Shown: positions 9,382 through 18,339 of the stretch, piece after piece
Layout of the letters: the number at the start of each line of letters is the position of its first letter
Position numbering within the stretch: the first letter of the stretch is position 1
Notes under the pieces: model-generated
Databases searched by the model: none
What the model saw: the letters and a program-made list of their open reading frames with translations, nothing else
Told to the model about the DNA's origin: nothing
Made by a program: the position numbers and the translations under genes
Assembly (NCBI RefSeq): GCF_034424545.1
Contig: NZ_CP139971.1
Coordinates: forward strand, 124,001 to 188,000
Direction: 5' to 3'
Length of the DNA: 64,000 nt
Origin: Trinickia caryophylli
Lineage (GTDB): Bacteria; Pseudomonadota; Gammaproteobacteria; Burkholderiales; Burkholderiaceae

Positions 9382-10260
9382 TCAAGGTTCGAATTGATCG
9401 AGTTCGCGTTGCAGCGCGCGATTGCGCGCGACGCGCTCGTCGATCGACGTGCCGAGCCGGTCGACTACCGCGGTGATCAGCAGATTGAAAAGGCAGGTGA
9501 GCGGCGCGAGCGAATCCCAGAACTGCCCTACGTCGGTTTTTACCTGGAGCAGATCGCACGGGATCTCGCGGGCCCACGGGCAATAGATGTCCGTGACGAG
9601 CGCGAGGCCGATGCCGCGTTCGAGCGCGGCCGAGCAGTACCGGCGCGCGATGCGCGAATAGGCGCGCGTGTCGGTCACGATGCAGTACGGATCGGCGAAA
9701 CCGGAGTTGAGCGAATCGATGTACGAGCCCGACATACCGTCCGAGTAGAACACGCGCGGGCGCAGGTATTCGAGGTAGCTGTAAAACGCGTTGCTGATAC
9801 CGCGTGTGGATTGAATGCCGAGAATGAAGACGGCATCCGCGGTGGCGATCCTTGTGGCGATCCGGGCGAACGTTGCGCCGGCGGCGATCTGGTAGGCGTG
9901 CCGGATGGCTTCGATCTCGCGCTCGAGTCCGCTGCCGAGCGCCTGCGTCGATGCTCCGGCGTCGGCCGGCACGACGGGGCCGGCGCCGCGGCGATAAGCG
10001 TCGAGCCGGTCCGTGATCATCCACGGGCGCTCGGGCGTGCCGCGAATCTCGCGCTTGAGATCGTCCAGATTGCGGTAGCCGATGCTGCGCAGAAAGCGGC
10101 CCACCGAGATGCCCGTCGTTCCCGCTTGTTGCGCGATCTCGTCGGCCGTTTCCAGGCCAAGCCGGTCGAGGTTCGCCAGCATGTAGCTCGCTATCCGCTT
10201 GGCCGTGGGCGTGAGCGAGGCGAACCGGGCTTCGACGGTCTGCGCGAAGGTCGATGGCAT
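9382..10260 (-). CDS. MurR/RpiR family transcriptional regulator (HTH + SIS)
   Basis: The 292-residue protein has an N-terminal RpiR-type helix-turn-helix (TPTAKRIASYMLANL ... TADEIAQQAGTTGISVGRFLRSIGY, about residues 17-65) and a C-terminal SIS sugar-isomerase fold at roughly residues 120-270. It lies 21 bp upstream of ddpX on the same strand and is probably the first gene and the local regulator of the ddp operon. Members of this family usually sense phosphosugars or cell-wall metabolites such as MurNAc-6-P, which would suit a peptidoglycan-derived dipeptide operon; that ligand is inference. Two palindromes just upstream are likely operator sites. Confidence 0.85.
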   Translation of the reverse strand: MPSTFAQTVEARFASLTPTAKRIASYMLANLDRLGLETADEIAQQAGTTGISVGRFLRSIGYRNLDDLKREIRGTPERPWMITDRLDAYRRGAGPVVPADAGASTQALGSGLEREIEAIRHAYQIAAGATFARIATRIATADAVFILGIQSTRGISNAFYSYLEYLRPRVFYSDGMSGSYIDSLNSGFADPYCIVTDTRAYSRIARRYCSAALERGIGLALVTDIYCPWAREIPCDLLQVKTDVGQFWDSLAPLTCLFNLLITAVVDRLGTSIDERVARNRALQRELDQFEP

Positions 10261-10272
10261 CGAGGGTGGAAT

Positions 10273-10315
10273 GTTAGGTAACTGTCGTTGTCGACTTCAA
10301 TGTCAGTTATCTAAC
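10273..10315. promoter_or_regulatory. paired GTTANNTAAC palindromes, probable RpiR operator
   Basis: GTTAGGTAAC lies at 10273-10282 and GTTATCTAAC at 10306-10315, each a palindrome of form GTTANNTAAC. Their centres are 33 bp apart, about three helical turns. With flanks the two also form an inverted repeat (TGTTAGGTAACTG and CAGTTATCTAACA, one mismatch). They sit 13-55 bp upstream of the RpiR start codon, the expected place for autoregulation and control of ddp. Confidence 0.55.
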
Positions 10316-10425
10316 AAAGCCAAAAAAATGCACGCCAACGATATAAATCTATCGAATCTCAATGTCGATAGGGGCAGTCGAGGGCGTTTGCGACGTGCCG
10401 CGCGCGTACTTCCAGCGATGGCCGG

Positions 10426-11067
10426 CTACGCCTGAGCGAGCACTTCTTGAATGACCTGCTCGAAGGCCTCGGGCGGTTGCCCACCCGTGACCAGATAGCG
10501 TTGATTGAAGATGATCGAGGGCACTGACTGAATGCCCAACGCCTGAAGCTCTTGTTCCTGCGCGCGGACTTCATCGCCATAGCGGCCGCTCTCGAGTACC
10601 TCGCGTGCTTCGTCGGCATCGAGGCCCACCGAGCGCGCCGCCTCCACGAGCACCCCGAAATTGCTTGGGTCCTTGCCGTCGGAGTGATAAGCGTGCAGCA
10701 GCGCGAGCTTCAACGCCATCTGCTTGCCCTCGATGCCGGCCCAATGCAAAAGGCGGTGCCCGTCGAACGTGTTGTAGACATGCGTACGGGGCCCGAACGC
10801 GAACCCGACGTTGTCTCCCCGCTCGCGGATCATTTCCTGCGTCTCGGCGATCTCAGCCGGCGTGCGGCCGTATTTTTTGCCGAGATACTCGACGATGGTT
10901 TCGCCTCCGGGCCCCATCTGCGGATTGAGTTCGAACGGATGCATGACGATCTCGGCGTCCACCGCATCGCCAAGACGAGCGAGCGCTTGCTGCAGCGACG
11001 AGAGGCCGATCGCACACCAGGGGCAGGCGATATCCGAAACGAAATCGATGCGAAGAGGTTGTGTCAT
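10426..11067 (-). CDS. DsbA-family oxidoreductase, FrnE-like
   Basis: The 213-residue protein begins MTQPLRIDFVSDIACPWCAI, placing a CPWC dithiol at residues 15-18 after the first strand, the pattern of the FrnE/2-hydroxychromene-2-carboxylate isomerase branch of the DsbA family. The cis-Pro loop SVPSIIFNQRYLVTGGQPPE is present near residue 180. It lacks a signal peptide, so it is a cytoplasmic thiol-disulfide enzyme. It is monocistronic between the ddp regulator and a LysR gene. Homologues are linked to oxidative stress resistance; the substrate is unknown. The ATG at 11067 is chosen because the longer frame upstream is low-complexity. Confidence 0.85.
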   Translation of the reverse strand: MTQPLRIDFVSDIACPWCAIGLSSLQQALARLGDAVDAEIVMHPFELNPQMGPGGETIVEYLGKKYGRTPAEIAETQEMIRERGDNVGFAFGPRTHVYNTFDGHRLLHWAGIEGKQMALKLALLHAYHSDGKDPSNFGVLVEAARSVGLDADEAREVLESGRYGDEVRAQEQELQALGIQSVPSIIFNQRYLVTGGQPPEAFEQVIQEVLAQA

Positions 11068-11218
11068 TGCATTGCCGGGTGAGAAGTGGGACTGCCGGCG
11101 CGGGCGCACGGGCTGCGCACAGGGTAGCCCAAATCGATCGGCTCTGCAGCGCGCCGCGCCTTCGAGTCGGGCGCTCGACAGGCAGCGGCGAGCGCGGAAA
11201 AACGCGGCATTGCCGCTG

Positions 11219-12139
11219 TTACGGCGTGTGACCGTAGAGCGGCACGATGTTCGCTTCGAGCATGGCGATCGCCTGAATAGCCAGTTGAGACAGCGGATGC
11301 TTGCGGCTGGTCGCGATGGCGAGGCGGCTATACAGCGTGGGCTCGGTGATGCGAATGACCTTGAAGCGGCGCTTGAGGGCATCGCTGATGGTGGCATTGA
11401 GCGAAAGTACCGCGTAGCCGATGCCCTCGCTCACGAGGTCGAGAATCGATGTGACGGCGTCCACTTCGAGTTCGATGCGCAGGCGCACGCCCTGTTCGGC
11501 CGCGGCCGATTCCACCATGCGTCTGATTGCATGCATGCGTCCGGGAATGACGAGCGGATAACGGGCGATCTGCCGCAGCGGAATCTCGGCGATCTGTTCG
11601 GGCAGCGTCTGATTCGACGCACCGTTATCCGCGCCGATCAAAAACAGTTCCTCGGTAAAGACGGTTCGTTTATCGATCGAGGGCGTATCGAACGTGTCGT
11701 AAAGCACGGCAGCATCGATGCGGCCCATCATCAACCACTCGATCAGATAAGTCGAGAGCCCCTGTGCCACGGAAATCGTCGCGCCCGGAAACGCGGTTCT
11801 GAAGCGCCGCACGAGTTCGTGCGTGGCCACGCTGGCGAAGCTCGGCGTAATGCCGATGCCGAAATGTCCCCCGAGCGCGCCGCGCAATTCGTCGAGATCC
11901 TGCGAGGCACGCTGAACCTGCTGCAGGATCCCTTTTGCATGCGAAAGCATTCGCTGGCCCGCGGGCGTGAGCGTGACGCCGCGGCCATTGCGTTCGAGCA
12001 GCGTGTGGCGCAACTCGACTTCGAGATGCCGCACGAGGCGGCTCAACGCCGGCTGGTTCGTATCGAGCGTGATCGCGGCACGTGTAAAGCTGCCAAGTTC
12101 GGCCACGTGCACGAAGGCCTCGAGCTGTTTGATCTCCAT
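11219..12139 (-). CDS. LysR family transcriptional regulator (NAC/Cbl-like)
   Basis: The 306-residue protein starts MEIKQLEAFVHVAELGSFTRAA with the LysR winged helix-turn-helix (residues 1-60, QPALSRLVRHLEVEL recognition helix) and a C-terminal periplasmic-binding-like effector domain. An in-frame ATG eight codons upstream (12163) is an alternative start. It is transcribed divergently from the amidohydrolase-dctA-porin genes across a 116 bp gap and is therefore the likely regulator of that cluster. The effector is unknown; a carboxylate substrate of the cluster is the obvious candidate. Confidence 0.85.
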   Translation of the reverse strand: MEIKQLEAFVHVAELGSFTRAAITLDTNQPALSRLVRHLEVELRHTLLERNGRGVTLTPAGQRMLSHAKGILQQVQRASQDLDELRGALGGHFGIGITPSFASVATHELVRRFRTAFPGATISVAQGLSTYLIEWLMMGRIDAAVLYDTFDTPSIDKRTVFTEELFLIGADNGASNQTLPEQIAEIPLRQIARYPLVIPGRMHAIRRMVESAAAEQGVRLRIELEVDAVTSILDLVSEGIGYAVLSLNATISDALKRRFKVIRITEPTLYSRLAIATSRKHPLSQLAIQAIAMLEANIVPLYGHTP

Positions 12140-12183
12140 TGGCGTGATATGTGAAATTCGCATAGCAGCTAGTTGGGTATGGC

Positions 12184-12209
12184 GATTGTAGCGGGGCGGC
12201 GCTGCAATC
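12184..12209. promoter_or_regulatory. inverted repeat in LysR/amidohydrolase divergent promoter
   Basis: GATTGTAGC (12184-12192) and GCTGCAATC (12201-12209) are 9 bp arms with one mismatch around an 8 bp spacer. The site lies between the divergent starts at 12139 and 12256, the usual place for a LysR recognition site that controls both directions. Confidence 0.4.
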
Positions 12210-12255
12210 ACAATTCGCCTCATGCCTTGCGCGCCGCACGAAGCGGCGCCGACCG

Positions 12256-13146
12256 ATGACCGAAGAAAGAGACGCCTGTCCGATGAAATCCTGCTTGCCT
12301 CCCGATCCTCATCCTGTTCGCCCGAGCCATGTTTTGCCAGCCGGCGCTTGCGATGCGCACTGCCATGTATTCGGGCCAGCCGATGTTTTTCCTTATGCGG
12401 CGGATCGCAGCTATACGCCGCCCGATGCACCTTATGAGCGGCTGACCGCATTGCACGACCACCTCGGACTGAGCCGCGGCGTGATCGTGCAGGCGAGTTG
12501 CCACGGTACGGACAACCGTGCAATGCTCGACGCGATTGCGCGGGGCAACGGGCGCTACAAAGGCGTGGCGATTGTGGACGGCGACGTGACCGACGAGCAA
12601 TTGGCCGTTCTCCATGCCGGCGGCGTGCGCGGCGTGCGTTTCAATTTCGTCGCCCATCTTGGCGGCGCGCCGGATCTCGACGTATTCGACCGCGTGCTCG
12701 AACGCATTCAGCGTCTGAGCTGGCACGTCGTGCTGCACCTCGATGCGCAGGACATTCTTGCCTATGCGGAGCGTATCGAGCGGATCGAAGTGCCTTTCGT
12801 CATCGATCACATGGGACGCATCCGGGCCGAAGCGGGCCTCGATCAAGCGCCCTTCAGGCAACTGCTCGAACTGATGCGCAATCCGCTCGCATGGGTGAAG
12901 GTGTGCGGCGCGGAGCGCGTGTCCGCAGGCCGCCGGCCCTTCCATGACGCCGCACCGTTCGCGCGCACGCTGATCGAGGCCGCACCCGATCGTGTGCTGT
13001 GGGGCACCGACTGGCCTCATCCGAACATCAGCAAGGACATGCCGAACGACGGCGAACTCGTGGACTTGTTGTTCCGGTTCTGCCCCGATGCGACGCTGCG
13101 AGAAAAACTGCTCGTCGCGAACCCCGCGCGGCTATACGGGTTCTGA
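12256..13146 (+). CDS. amidohydrolase 2 family metal-dependent hydrolase, LigI-like
   Basis: The 296-residue protein is a TIM-barrel hydrolase of the amidohydrolase_2 / 2-pyrone-4,6-dicarboxylate lactonase group. Metal-binding or active-site landmarks are [10 protein letters not shown] (HxH, about residue 34), [12 protein letters not shown] and GTDWPHPN (the C-terminal Asp). It is the first gene of a rightward group with dctA and a porin. LigI-type enzymes hydrolyse lactones of aromatic ring cleavage such as PDC; related members open 4-sulfomuconolactone. The neighbouring C4-dicarboxylate carrier fits a di- or tricarboxylate substrate, but the exact one cannot be read. An alternative start lies at 12283. 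Confidence 0.8.
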   Translation: MTEERDACPMKSCLPPDPHPVRPSHVLPAGACDAHCHVFGPADVFPYAADRSYTPPDAPYERLTALHDHLGLSRGVIVQASCHGTDNRAMLDAIARGNGRYKGVAIVDGDVTDEQLAVLHAGGVRGVRFNFVAHLGGAPDLDVFDRVLERIQRLSWHVVLHLDAQDILAYAERIERIEVPFVIDHMGRIRAEAGLDQAPFRQLLELMRNPLAWVKVCGAERVSAGRRPFHDAAPFARTLIEAAPDRVLWGTDWPHPNISKDMPNDGELVDLLFRFCPDATLREKLLVANPARLYGF

Positions 13147-13220
13147 GCGGTCCTCGACAGTATTCGAACTGCCGCGCACGATGGCAGACAGACGATTCGA
13201 CGCAATACAGGAGACAAGCA

Positions 13221-13268
13221 ATGATCGAGAAGCAGCGCCCGCCCGCTCGCCCGGGAGCCGGCTCATGA
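13221..13268 (+). CDS. 15-codon leader reading frame overlapping dctA
   Basis: ATG at 13221 follows a strong AGGAGACAAG ribosome site and opens a frame encoding [15 protein letters not shown]. Its stop TGA (13266-13268) overlaps the dctA start as ATGA. The best ribosome site of the region therefore serves this short frame and not dctA directly. It may be a regulatory leader peptide that couples translation to dctA. A sequencing or evolutionary frameshift that detached the original dctA start is the alternative. Confidence 0.5.
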   Translation: MIEKQRPPARPGAGS

Positions 13269-14566
13269 ACGAGGCTGCCGTGATGATGTCCACGCCACGA
13301 GGGGGGCGAAAGCCGTTTTATCGCACGCTTTATTTCCACGTTCTGGTGGCGATCGTGCTCGGCGTGATCCTCGGGCATTTCGCGCCCTCGCTCGCGGTGA
13401 AGATGAAGCCGCTCGGCGATGCCTTCATCAAGCTGATCAAGATGGTGATCGGGCCAATCATCTTTTGCACGGTCGTGACCGGCATTGCAGGCATGGGCGA
13501 TATGAAGAAGGTCGGCCGCGTGGGCGGCAAGGCCCTGCTTTATTTCGAGGTGGTGTCGACATTCTCGCTCGTCGTCGGTCTCGTGGCCGGACATCTGTTT
13601 CGCCCCGGCGCTGGCTTCAACCTGAACCCAGCGGCGATCGATACGAAAGCGCTGGCAGGCTATACCACCGCTGCCCAGCATCAAAATACAGTCGATTTTC
13701 TTTTGCATATCGTTCCGGATACGTTCGCCAGTGCATTCTCCACAGGCAACGTGCTGCAGATCCTGCTGATTTCCGTACTGTTCGGCGCCGCGCTGGCCGC
13801 GCTCGGCGAACGCGGAAAGGCGCTGGCCGGCATCATCGACCAGTTTGCGCACACGTGCTTCGGTATCGTGCACATCATCATGAAGGTGGCCGCGATCGGC
13901 GCATTCGGATCGATTGCCTTCACGATCGGCACGTATGGAATCGGCGCGGTACTGCCTTTGCTGAAGCTGATCGGCTCGTTTTATCTGACACTCGTCGTCT
14001 TCGTGTTCCTCGTGCTCGGCGCGATCTCACGCGCGCTCGGGTTCAGCATCGTGCGATTCATGAGCTACATCCGCGAAGAGATTCTCATCGTGCTGGGCAC
14101 GAGTTCTTCGGAAGCGGCGCTGCCGCAAATGCTCGAGAAGCTCGAGCGGCTCGGGTGTTCGAAGTCGGTAGTCGGGCTTGTCATTCCGGCGGGCTATTCG
14201 TTCAATCTCGACGGCACCAATATCTATCTGACGATGGCCGTGCTTTTCATCGCTCAGGCATTCAACGTCGAATTGAGCCTGACCCAGCAACTCACGCTCG
14301 TGGGGGTAGCGATGCTGACCTCGAAGGGCGCGAGCGGCGTGGCGGGCGCGGCGTTCGTGATGCTGACCTCCACCTTGCTCGTCTTTCCGCTGATTCCTGT
14401 CTCGGGAATGGTGCTGATTCTCGGCATTCATCGTTTCATGGGAACCGGGCTTGCGATCGTCAACACGATCGGCAATGGCGTGGCAACGCTGGCCATCTCT
14501 GCCTGGGAGCGCGAACTGGATCGCGCCAAGCTGAACGCAGCCATGTCGCGCCGCCGTTCCGGCTGA
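13265..14566 (+). CDS. dctA: C4-dicarboxylate:cation symporter DctA
   Basis: The 433-residue protein has the usual length and motifs of DctA in the DAACS/glutamate-transporter fold: [24 protein letters not shown] at the first helix, [19 protein letters not shown], the re-entrant serine-rich loop [12 protein letters not shown], and [12 protein letters not shown] with the later [13 protein letters not shown] re-entrant loop. It imports succinate, fumarate, malate or related acids in the inner membrane. Start ATG 13265 has GGGAG seven bases upstream and overlaps a 15-codon leader frame. The N-terminus is about ten residues longer than typical; Met at 13283 is a possible later start. Confidence 0.9.
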   Translation: MNEAAVMMSTPRGGRKPFYRTLYFHVLVAIVLGVILGHFAPSLAVKMKPLGDAFIKLIKMVIGPIIFCTVVTGIAGMGDMKKVGRVGGKALLYFEVVSTFSLVVGLVAGHLFRPGAGFNLNPAAIDTKALAGYTTAAQHQNTVDFLLHIVPDTFASAFSTGNVLQILLISVLFGAALAALGERGKALAGIIDQFAHTCFGIVHIIMKVAAIGAFGSIAFTIGTYGIGAVLPLLKLIGSFYLTLVVFVFLVLGAISRALGFSIVRFMSYIREEILIVLGTSSSEAALPQMLEKLERLGCSKSVVGLVIPAGYSFNLDGTNIYLTMAVLFIAQAFNVELSLTQQLTLVGVAMLTSKGASGVAGAAFVMLTSTLLVFPLIPVSGMVLILGIHRFMGTGLAIVNTIGNGVATLAISAWERELDRAKLNAAMSRRRSG

Positions 14567-14576
14567 GCCCATAAAA

Positions 14577-14608
14577 CGGCTCGCACCAATTCGAGTTCGT
14601 ACGAGCCG
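14577..14608 (+). terminator. stem-loop after dctA, possible terminator
   Basis: CGGCTCG (14577-14583) and CGAGCCG (14602-14608) can pair around an 18-base loop 10 bp after the dctA stop. The following bases (ATTTGTAG) are only weakly T-rich, so termination may be partial and the porin downstream may be read through. Confidence 0.35.
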
Positions 14609-14712
14609 ATTTGTAGAAAAAACCTGACGTGCCCGAAGTTCCGCGTGTGTTGCGCACGCGGAAGTGGCGGCGCTCGTTCATGAATATTCATAAAACCATC
14701 GGAGACAAGAGC

Positions 14713-15798
14713 ATGTCGTACCAACACGCTGAGGTATCGCGTCGCGCTTTCGTTTGTGCCGCCGCCATCGGCGCCGCGTGCCTGGCGGTCGCGAGCGGCG
14801 GCGCGCGCGCCGACGATGTATCGGGCGCCACGGCTGGCGCGACGGCGCCGAATTCCTACGTGCAGATGTATGGGCTCATTGGCATGTATGTCGCGCGTTC
14901 GAAACTCAGTACGAGCAGCGCGAGCACGATCCAGGAGGGCGGCGGCGGCATGACGACCTCGTTTTGGGGCGTTCGTGGGCGGGAAGACCTCGGCGGCGGC
15001 AACGCGGTGATTTTCGCGTTGGAGAGTTTCTTCAGGCCGAACACGGGGCAGATGGGCCGCAACACCACCGATGGATTCTTCTCGCGCAACGCGTACGTGG
15101 GCCTGAGCAGCCCATATGGGACGTTCAAGATCGGGGAGCAGACGAATCCGACCTACATCAATCAGCAACTCGTCAATCCGCTTGGTTCGTCGGTCGTCTT
15201 TTCGCCGTTGATCGTGCAGTCGTATACGGCAAGCTACAACAACACGGAGATCGGCGATACAGTCTGGCGAAACGCAGTCGAGTACGTGTCGCCCCGATAT
15301 CTGGGGCTTACCGGAACCGTGATGTATGGCGTGAGCAGTACGACGGGACACCAGGGGCACGATAACGTCGGTATCCATCTGAATTACGCAAACGGGCCGT
15401 TCCTGGCGGTTTTTTCGGCGCAGCGCGTGCGCACGGCGGCGGTTGCGCTGACAACAGGACAGTATCTGTATCTGGTGGGCGCTTCATACGACGCGAAGGT
15501 CGTGAAGCTCTACGGGGCGGCTCAGATGACGAGCGATACAGCGGTCCAAACGGGCTCGCATACGTACGAACTCGGTGTGTCCGTGCCGCTGTCGCCCTCG
15601 AATATGATTCTTGCGGAATGGGCCCGTACCAGGCACAGTGCGCCGCTCGATGCCAGCAGCGTTCGGAACACAGGAACGATTGCCTATGACCATCTGTTGT
15701 CGAAGCGCACCTACGTCTATGCCGTCTACTCGTACGACAAGCTGAGCGGCAGCCCTTCGGGCAGCACCGTAGGCGTGGGCATTCAGCATACGTTCTAG
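14713..15798 (+). CDS. Gram-negative general porin
   Basis: The 361-residue protein starts MSYQHAEVSRRAFVCAAAIGA, with a signal peptide cleaved near ARADDVS, followed by a porin_4-type barrel (SYVQMYGLIGMYV, SFWGVRGREDLGGGNAVIFALE, NAYVGLSSPYGTFKIGEQ) and a terminal Phe (GIQHTF) required for outer-membrane assembly. GGAGACAAG lies just upstream of ATG 14713; another ATG at 14680 would add 11 residues. It ends the amidohydrolase-dctA group and may give the substrate passage through the outer membrane. Sequence differs clearly from the OpcP-like porin at 45988. Confidence 0.85.
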   Translation: MSYQHAEVSRRAFVCAAAIGAACLAVASGGARADDVSGATAGATAPNSYVQMYGLIGMYVARSKLSTSSASTIQEGGGGMTTSFWGVRGREDLGGGNAVIFALESFFRPNTGQMGRNTTDGFFSRNAYVGLSSPYGTFKIGEQTNPTYINQQLVNPLGSSVVFSPLIVQSYTASYNNTEIGDTVWRNAVEYVSPRYLGLTGTVMYGVSSTTGHQGHDNVGIHLNYANGPFLAVFSAQRVRTAAVALTTGQYLYLVGASYDAKVVKLYGAAQMTSDTAVQTGSHTYELGVSVPLSPSNMILAEWARTRHSAPLDASSVRNTGTIAYDHLLSKRTYVYAVYSYDKLSGSPSGSTVGVGIQHTF

Positions 15799-15962
15799 CT
15801 GCCACTTCCGGCCTGTGGGCCGCACGTCTCGCTGCGGGATCGGCCGGACCTATAAGAACTCGCAGGATCGCGCCCCTCGTGCCTGATATAGGCTGACGGA
15901 GCGTCGTTCGGCATCCGCATCTGGCCGATTACGCGACGTTCTCACTATCGAAGGAGACCGAG

Positions 15963-16520
15963 ATGGCAGTCAGAGACGTGCTGATTGTGGTGGATGCCCA
16001 GCGTATCGTTCAGAGCTATGGCAGGAACGATGCGGGGCGGACCGGTGAATACGTCCCGCTGGGGCAGGGTGGAGAAGGGCAAGGGTTTGTTTATATGTTT
16101 GCGACATACAGCGACGCCCGAGGGGAGGGGAGTTCGGAACTCGATATCGGGGCGAACGCGGGCGACACGATCCGATGGAGAATGGCCTCGATATCGGAAG
16201 GAAACAACTACAGTTGTTTCATGACGCATTTCGTGTTCACCGGACCTGCGAATTACAGCGAATTTATTACCGAGCCTCAACAAAAATACGAGACCATCAA
16301 GACGCTGCAGATCGACAAGAAGGCTCCGATGCTCAGAGGCGTCGTGCCGATAGAACGTGACGATTTCTATTGGGAAGCCACCATGATCAAACCGGGAAGG
16401 CTCGTATACCACACGAAGTTCCTCGTTTTTTGTTCGGACGGAGGTGGCACGACCACAGGGGGCGGTGGCGGCAACAACGATCCCTACGGCGGATATCAGT
16501 GGGACCCCTTCATCGATTGA
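15963..16520 (+). CDS. AidA/PixA family inclusion-body protein, copy 1
   Basis: The 185-residue protein matches the AidA/PixA family: an N-terminal VRDVLIVVDAQRIV strand, DTIRWRMASISEGNNYSCF, TLQIDKKAPMLRGV and a C-terminal Gly-rich linker before NDPYGGYQWDPFID. No signal peptide is present. A good ribosome site (GAAGGAGACCGAG) precedes the ATG. In Burkholderia cenocepacia AidA is quorum-sensing controlled and needed for slow killing of nematodes, and PixA forms crystalline inclusions in Xenorhabdus; molecular function is unsolved. A paralog follows 73 bp downstream. Confidence 0.85.
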   Translation: MAVRDVLIVVDAQRIVQSYGRNDAGRTGEYVPLGQGGEGQGFVYMFATYSDARGEGSSELDIGANAGDTIRWRMASISEGNNYSCFMTHFVFTGPANYSEFITEPQQKYETIKTLQIDKKAPMLRGVVPIERDDFYWEATMIKPGRLVYHTKFLVFCSDGGGTTTGGGGGNNDPYGGYQWDPFID

Positions 16521-16593
16521 ACCGGACGGGCCGCAGGGCGACGATCGCGCAAGCGACGTTGCGCGATCGTTTGATTCTCAATGGAGGCGAAAT

Positions 16594-17145
16594 ATGGCAC
16601 TCATCGATGTGCTGATCGTAGTCGATGCGCTGAATATCGTACGAAACTTCCCGCGCAACAACGGCGGGAGAGGACAGAATCCATACGTCTCGCTAGGCGA
16701 GGCGTCGAGTCTCAATTACCTCTATATGCTCGCGCCGCGCGTCGATGTCATATCCGACGAAGGGGACGCCGGTATCGATATCAGAGCGAAAGCGGGAGAT
16801 ATCATCCGGTGGCGAATGACGACCATGTCGGAGGGAACCGGGTTCAGCTGCTTCATGACTCATTTCGTGTTTACGTCCGATCCTTATAATTCGCTCACGC
16901 CGCCGGAGCAGAAGTATCGAACGGTCACGACGTTGCAGATCGACAAGAATGCGCCGATGCTCAAAGGCGTTGCCCCCATCACGAGGGACGATTTTTACTG
17001 GGAATCCACGGTGAAAAACGCGGGCAGAGTTGTTTATCACGGCGAGTTTCTGCTTTTTGCCCCTTCCGACGACTGCGATGGGGGCGGCACGGGCGGCACG
17101 GGCGACCCCTACGGCGGATTCCAGTGGGATCCCGCCGTTAACTGA
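16594..17145 (+). CDS. AidA/PixA family inclusion-body protein, copy 2
   Basis: This 183-residue paralog of the preceding gene shares almost every landmark: LIDVLIVVDALNIV, IIRWRMTTMSEGTGFSCFMTHFVFTS in pieces, TLQIDKNAPMLKGV, DDFYWES and the C-terminal GDPYGGFQWDP. The pair looks like a local duplication and is probably cotranscribed. The region just before the end is again Gly/Thr-rich. The start at 16594 follows AATGGAGGCGAA. The two proteins could form a mixed assembly; that is inference. Confidence 0.85.
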   Translation: MALIDVLIVVDALNIVRNFPRNNGGRGQNPYVSLGEASSLNYLYMLAPRVDVISDEGDAGIDIRAKAGDIIRWRMTTMSEGTGFSCFMTHFVFTSDPYNSLTPPEQKYRTVTTLQIDKNAPMLKGVAPITRDDFYWESTVKNAGRVVYHGEFLLFAPSDDCDGGGTGGTGDPYGGFQWDPAVN

Positions 17146-17244
17146 GAACTGAGCGACGACGCGCGCAATATCGTGAAATGCCCCGGGGCGGGGACGCTGA
17201 AGACTACAATAGCGAATCTCCGGAACGATTCAGCGGACCTGCCC

Positions 17245-18276
17245 ATGCAGTACGATCACGACCACGAGCATGGTCATTCCCATCCCCATGATCATGACCA
17301 TGGCCACGCGCATTCCGGCCACCGCCATGGCGGCCAAGGCGCCCACGGGGGGCACGACCATGCGGCGCACGACCCTCTGCACGGTGTAACGGATCAGCGG
17401 CGCATCGGCTGGGCCTTTGCCATCATCGCGGCCTTCATGATCGTGGAAGTAGTCGGCGGGCTGCTTTCCGGGTCGCTCGCGCTGTTGGCCGACGCGGGTC
17501 ATATGATCAGCGATGCGGCCGCGCTCGGTTTCAGCTGGGGGGCCATTCACTTCGGCCGGCGGCCGGCTACCGCACAGCTTTCATACGGCTACAAGCGGCT
17601 CGAGATCCTGGCCGCATTCGTCAACGGATGTGCGCTCTTCGTCATTGCCGCCTGGATCTTCGTCGAGGCAATCGCGCGGTTCGCATCCCCGGTTTCGGTC
17701 GTCGGAAAAACGATGCTGATCGTCGCCTGCGCGGGGCTCGCCTCGAATGTCGCGGCTTTCCTCGTCCTTCATGGCGGCAATCGCGAGAATCTGAACATGC
17801 GCGGCGCATGGCTGCACGTCCTGGGCGACATGCTGGGCTCCGTGGCGGCCGTGGCCGCCGCGGTCGTCATTCTGCTGACCGGCTGGACGCCGATCGATCC
17901 GATTCTGTCCATCTTCGTTGCAGCGGTGATCCTCAAGAGTGCTTGGGGCATCGTCAAATCATCCGCGCACATTCTGCTCGAAGGCACGCCCGAAGGTCTG
18001 CTCGTAGCCGATATCAAGGCCGATCTCGAGCGCAACGTGCCGGAAGTGCGCGACGCGCACCACATCCATGCGTGGTCCATCACGGCGGAGCAGCACCTCG
18101 TGACGCTGCACGTGCACCCGGCGGAGGGCGTGCTTTCCCGCGATGTCGTGATGGCCGTCCGGCGGCGGCTGGCCGAGCGCTTCAGAATCGAGCACGTGAC
18201 CATCCAAATCGAAGATGACGCCTGCCTCGATACACAGGGGCACGGTAAAGCCGGTACCGGCTCCGGGTGCCATTGA
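17245..18276 (+). CDS. cation diffusion facilitator (CzcD/ZitB type metal exporter)
   Basis: The 343-residue protein has a very His/Asp/Gly-rich N-terminus (about residues 2-45, repeated HDHDHGH) that should bind metal, then six membrane helices with the CDF zinc-site motifs LLADAGHMISDAAAL (TM2, HxxxD) and AWLHVLGDMLGSVAA (TM5, HxxxD), and a C-terminal metallochaperone-like domain (ADLERNVPEVRDAHHIHAW). It exports Zn2+ and perhaps Co2+/Cd2+/Ni2+ from the cytoplasm by proton exchange. No metal regulator gene is adjacent. The start MQYDHDHE at 17245 is the first ATG in the coding region. Confidence 0.9.
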   Translation: MQYDHDHEHGHSHPHDHDHGHAHSGHRHGGQGAHGGHDHAAHDPLHGVTDQRRIGWAFAIIAAFMIVEVVGGLLSGSLALLADAGHMISDAAALGFSWGAIHFGRRPATAQLSYGYKRLEILAAFVNGCALFVIAAWIFVEAIARFASPVSVVGKTMLIVACAGLASNVAAFLVLHGGNRENLNMRGAWLHVLGDMLGSVAAVAAAVVILLTGWTPIDPILSIFVAAVILKSAWGIVKSSAHILLEGTPEGLLVADIKADLERNVPEVRDAHHIHAWSITAEQHLVTLHVHPAEGVLSRDVVMAVRRRLAERFRIEHVTIQIEDDACLDTQGHGKAGTGSGCH

Positions 18277-18339
18277 TGCTCTCCCTGACCGGCGCATTCG
18301 GGGCGGCATATTCGGGGCGTACCGGAGCGCGGCTTTGAA

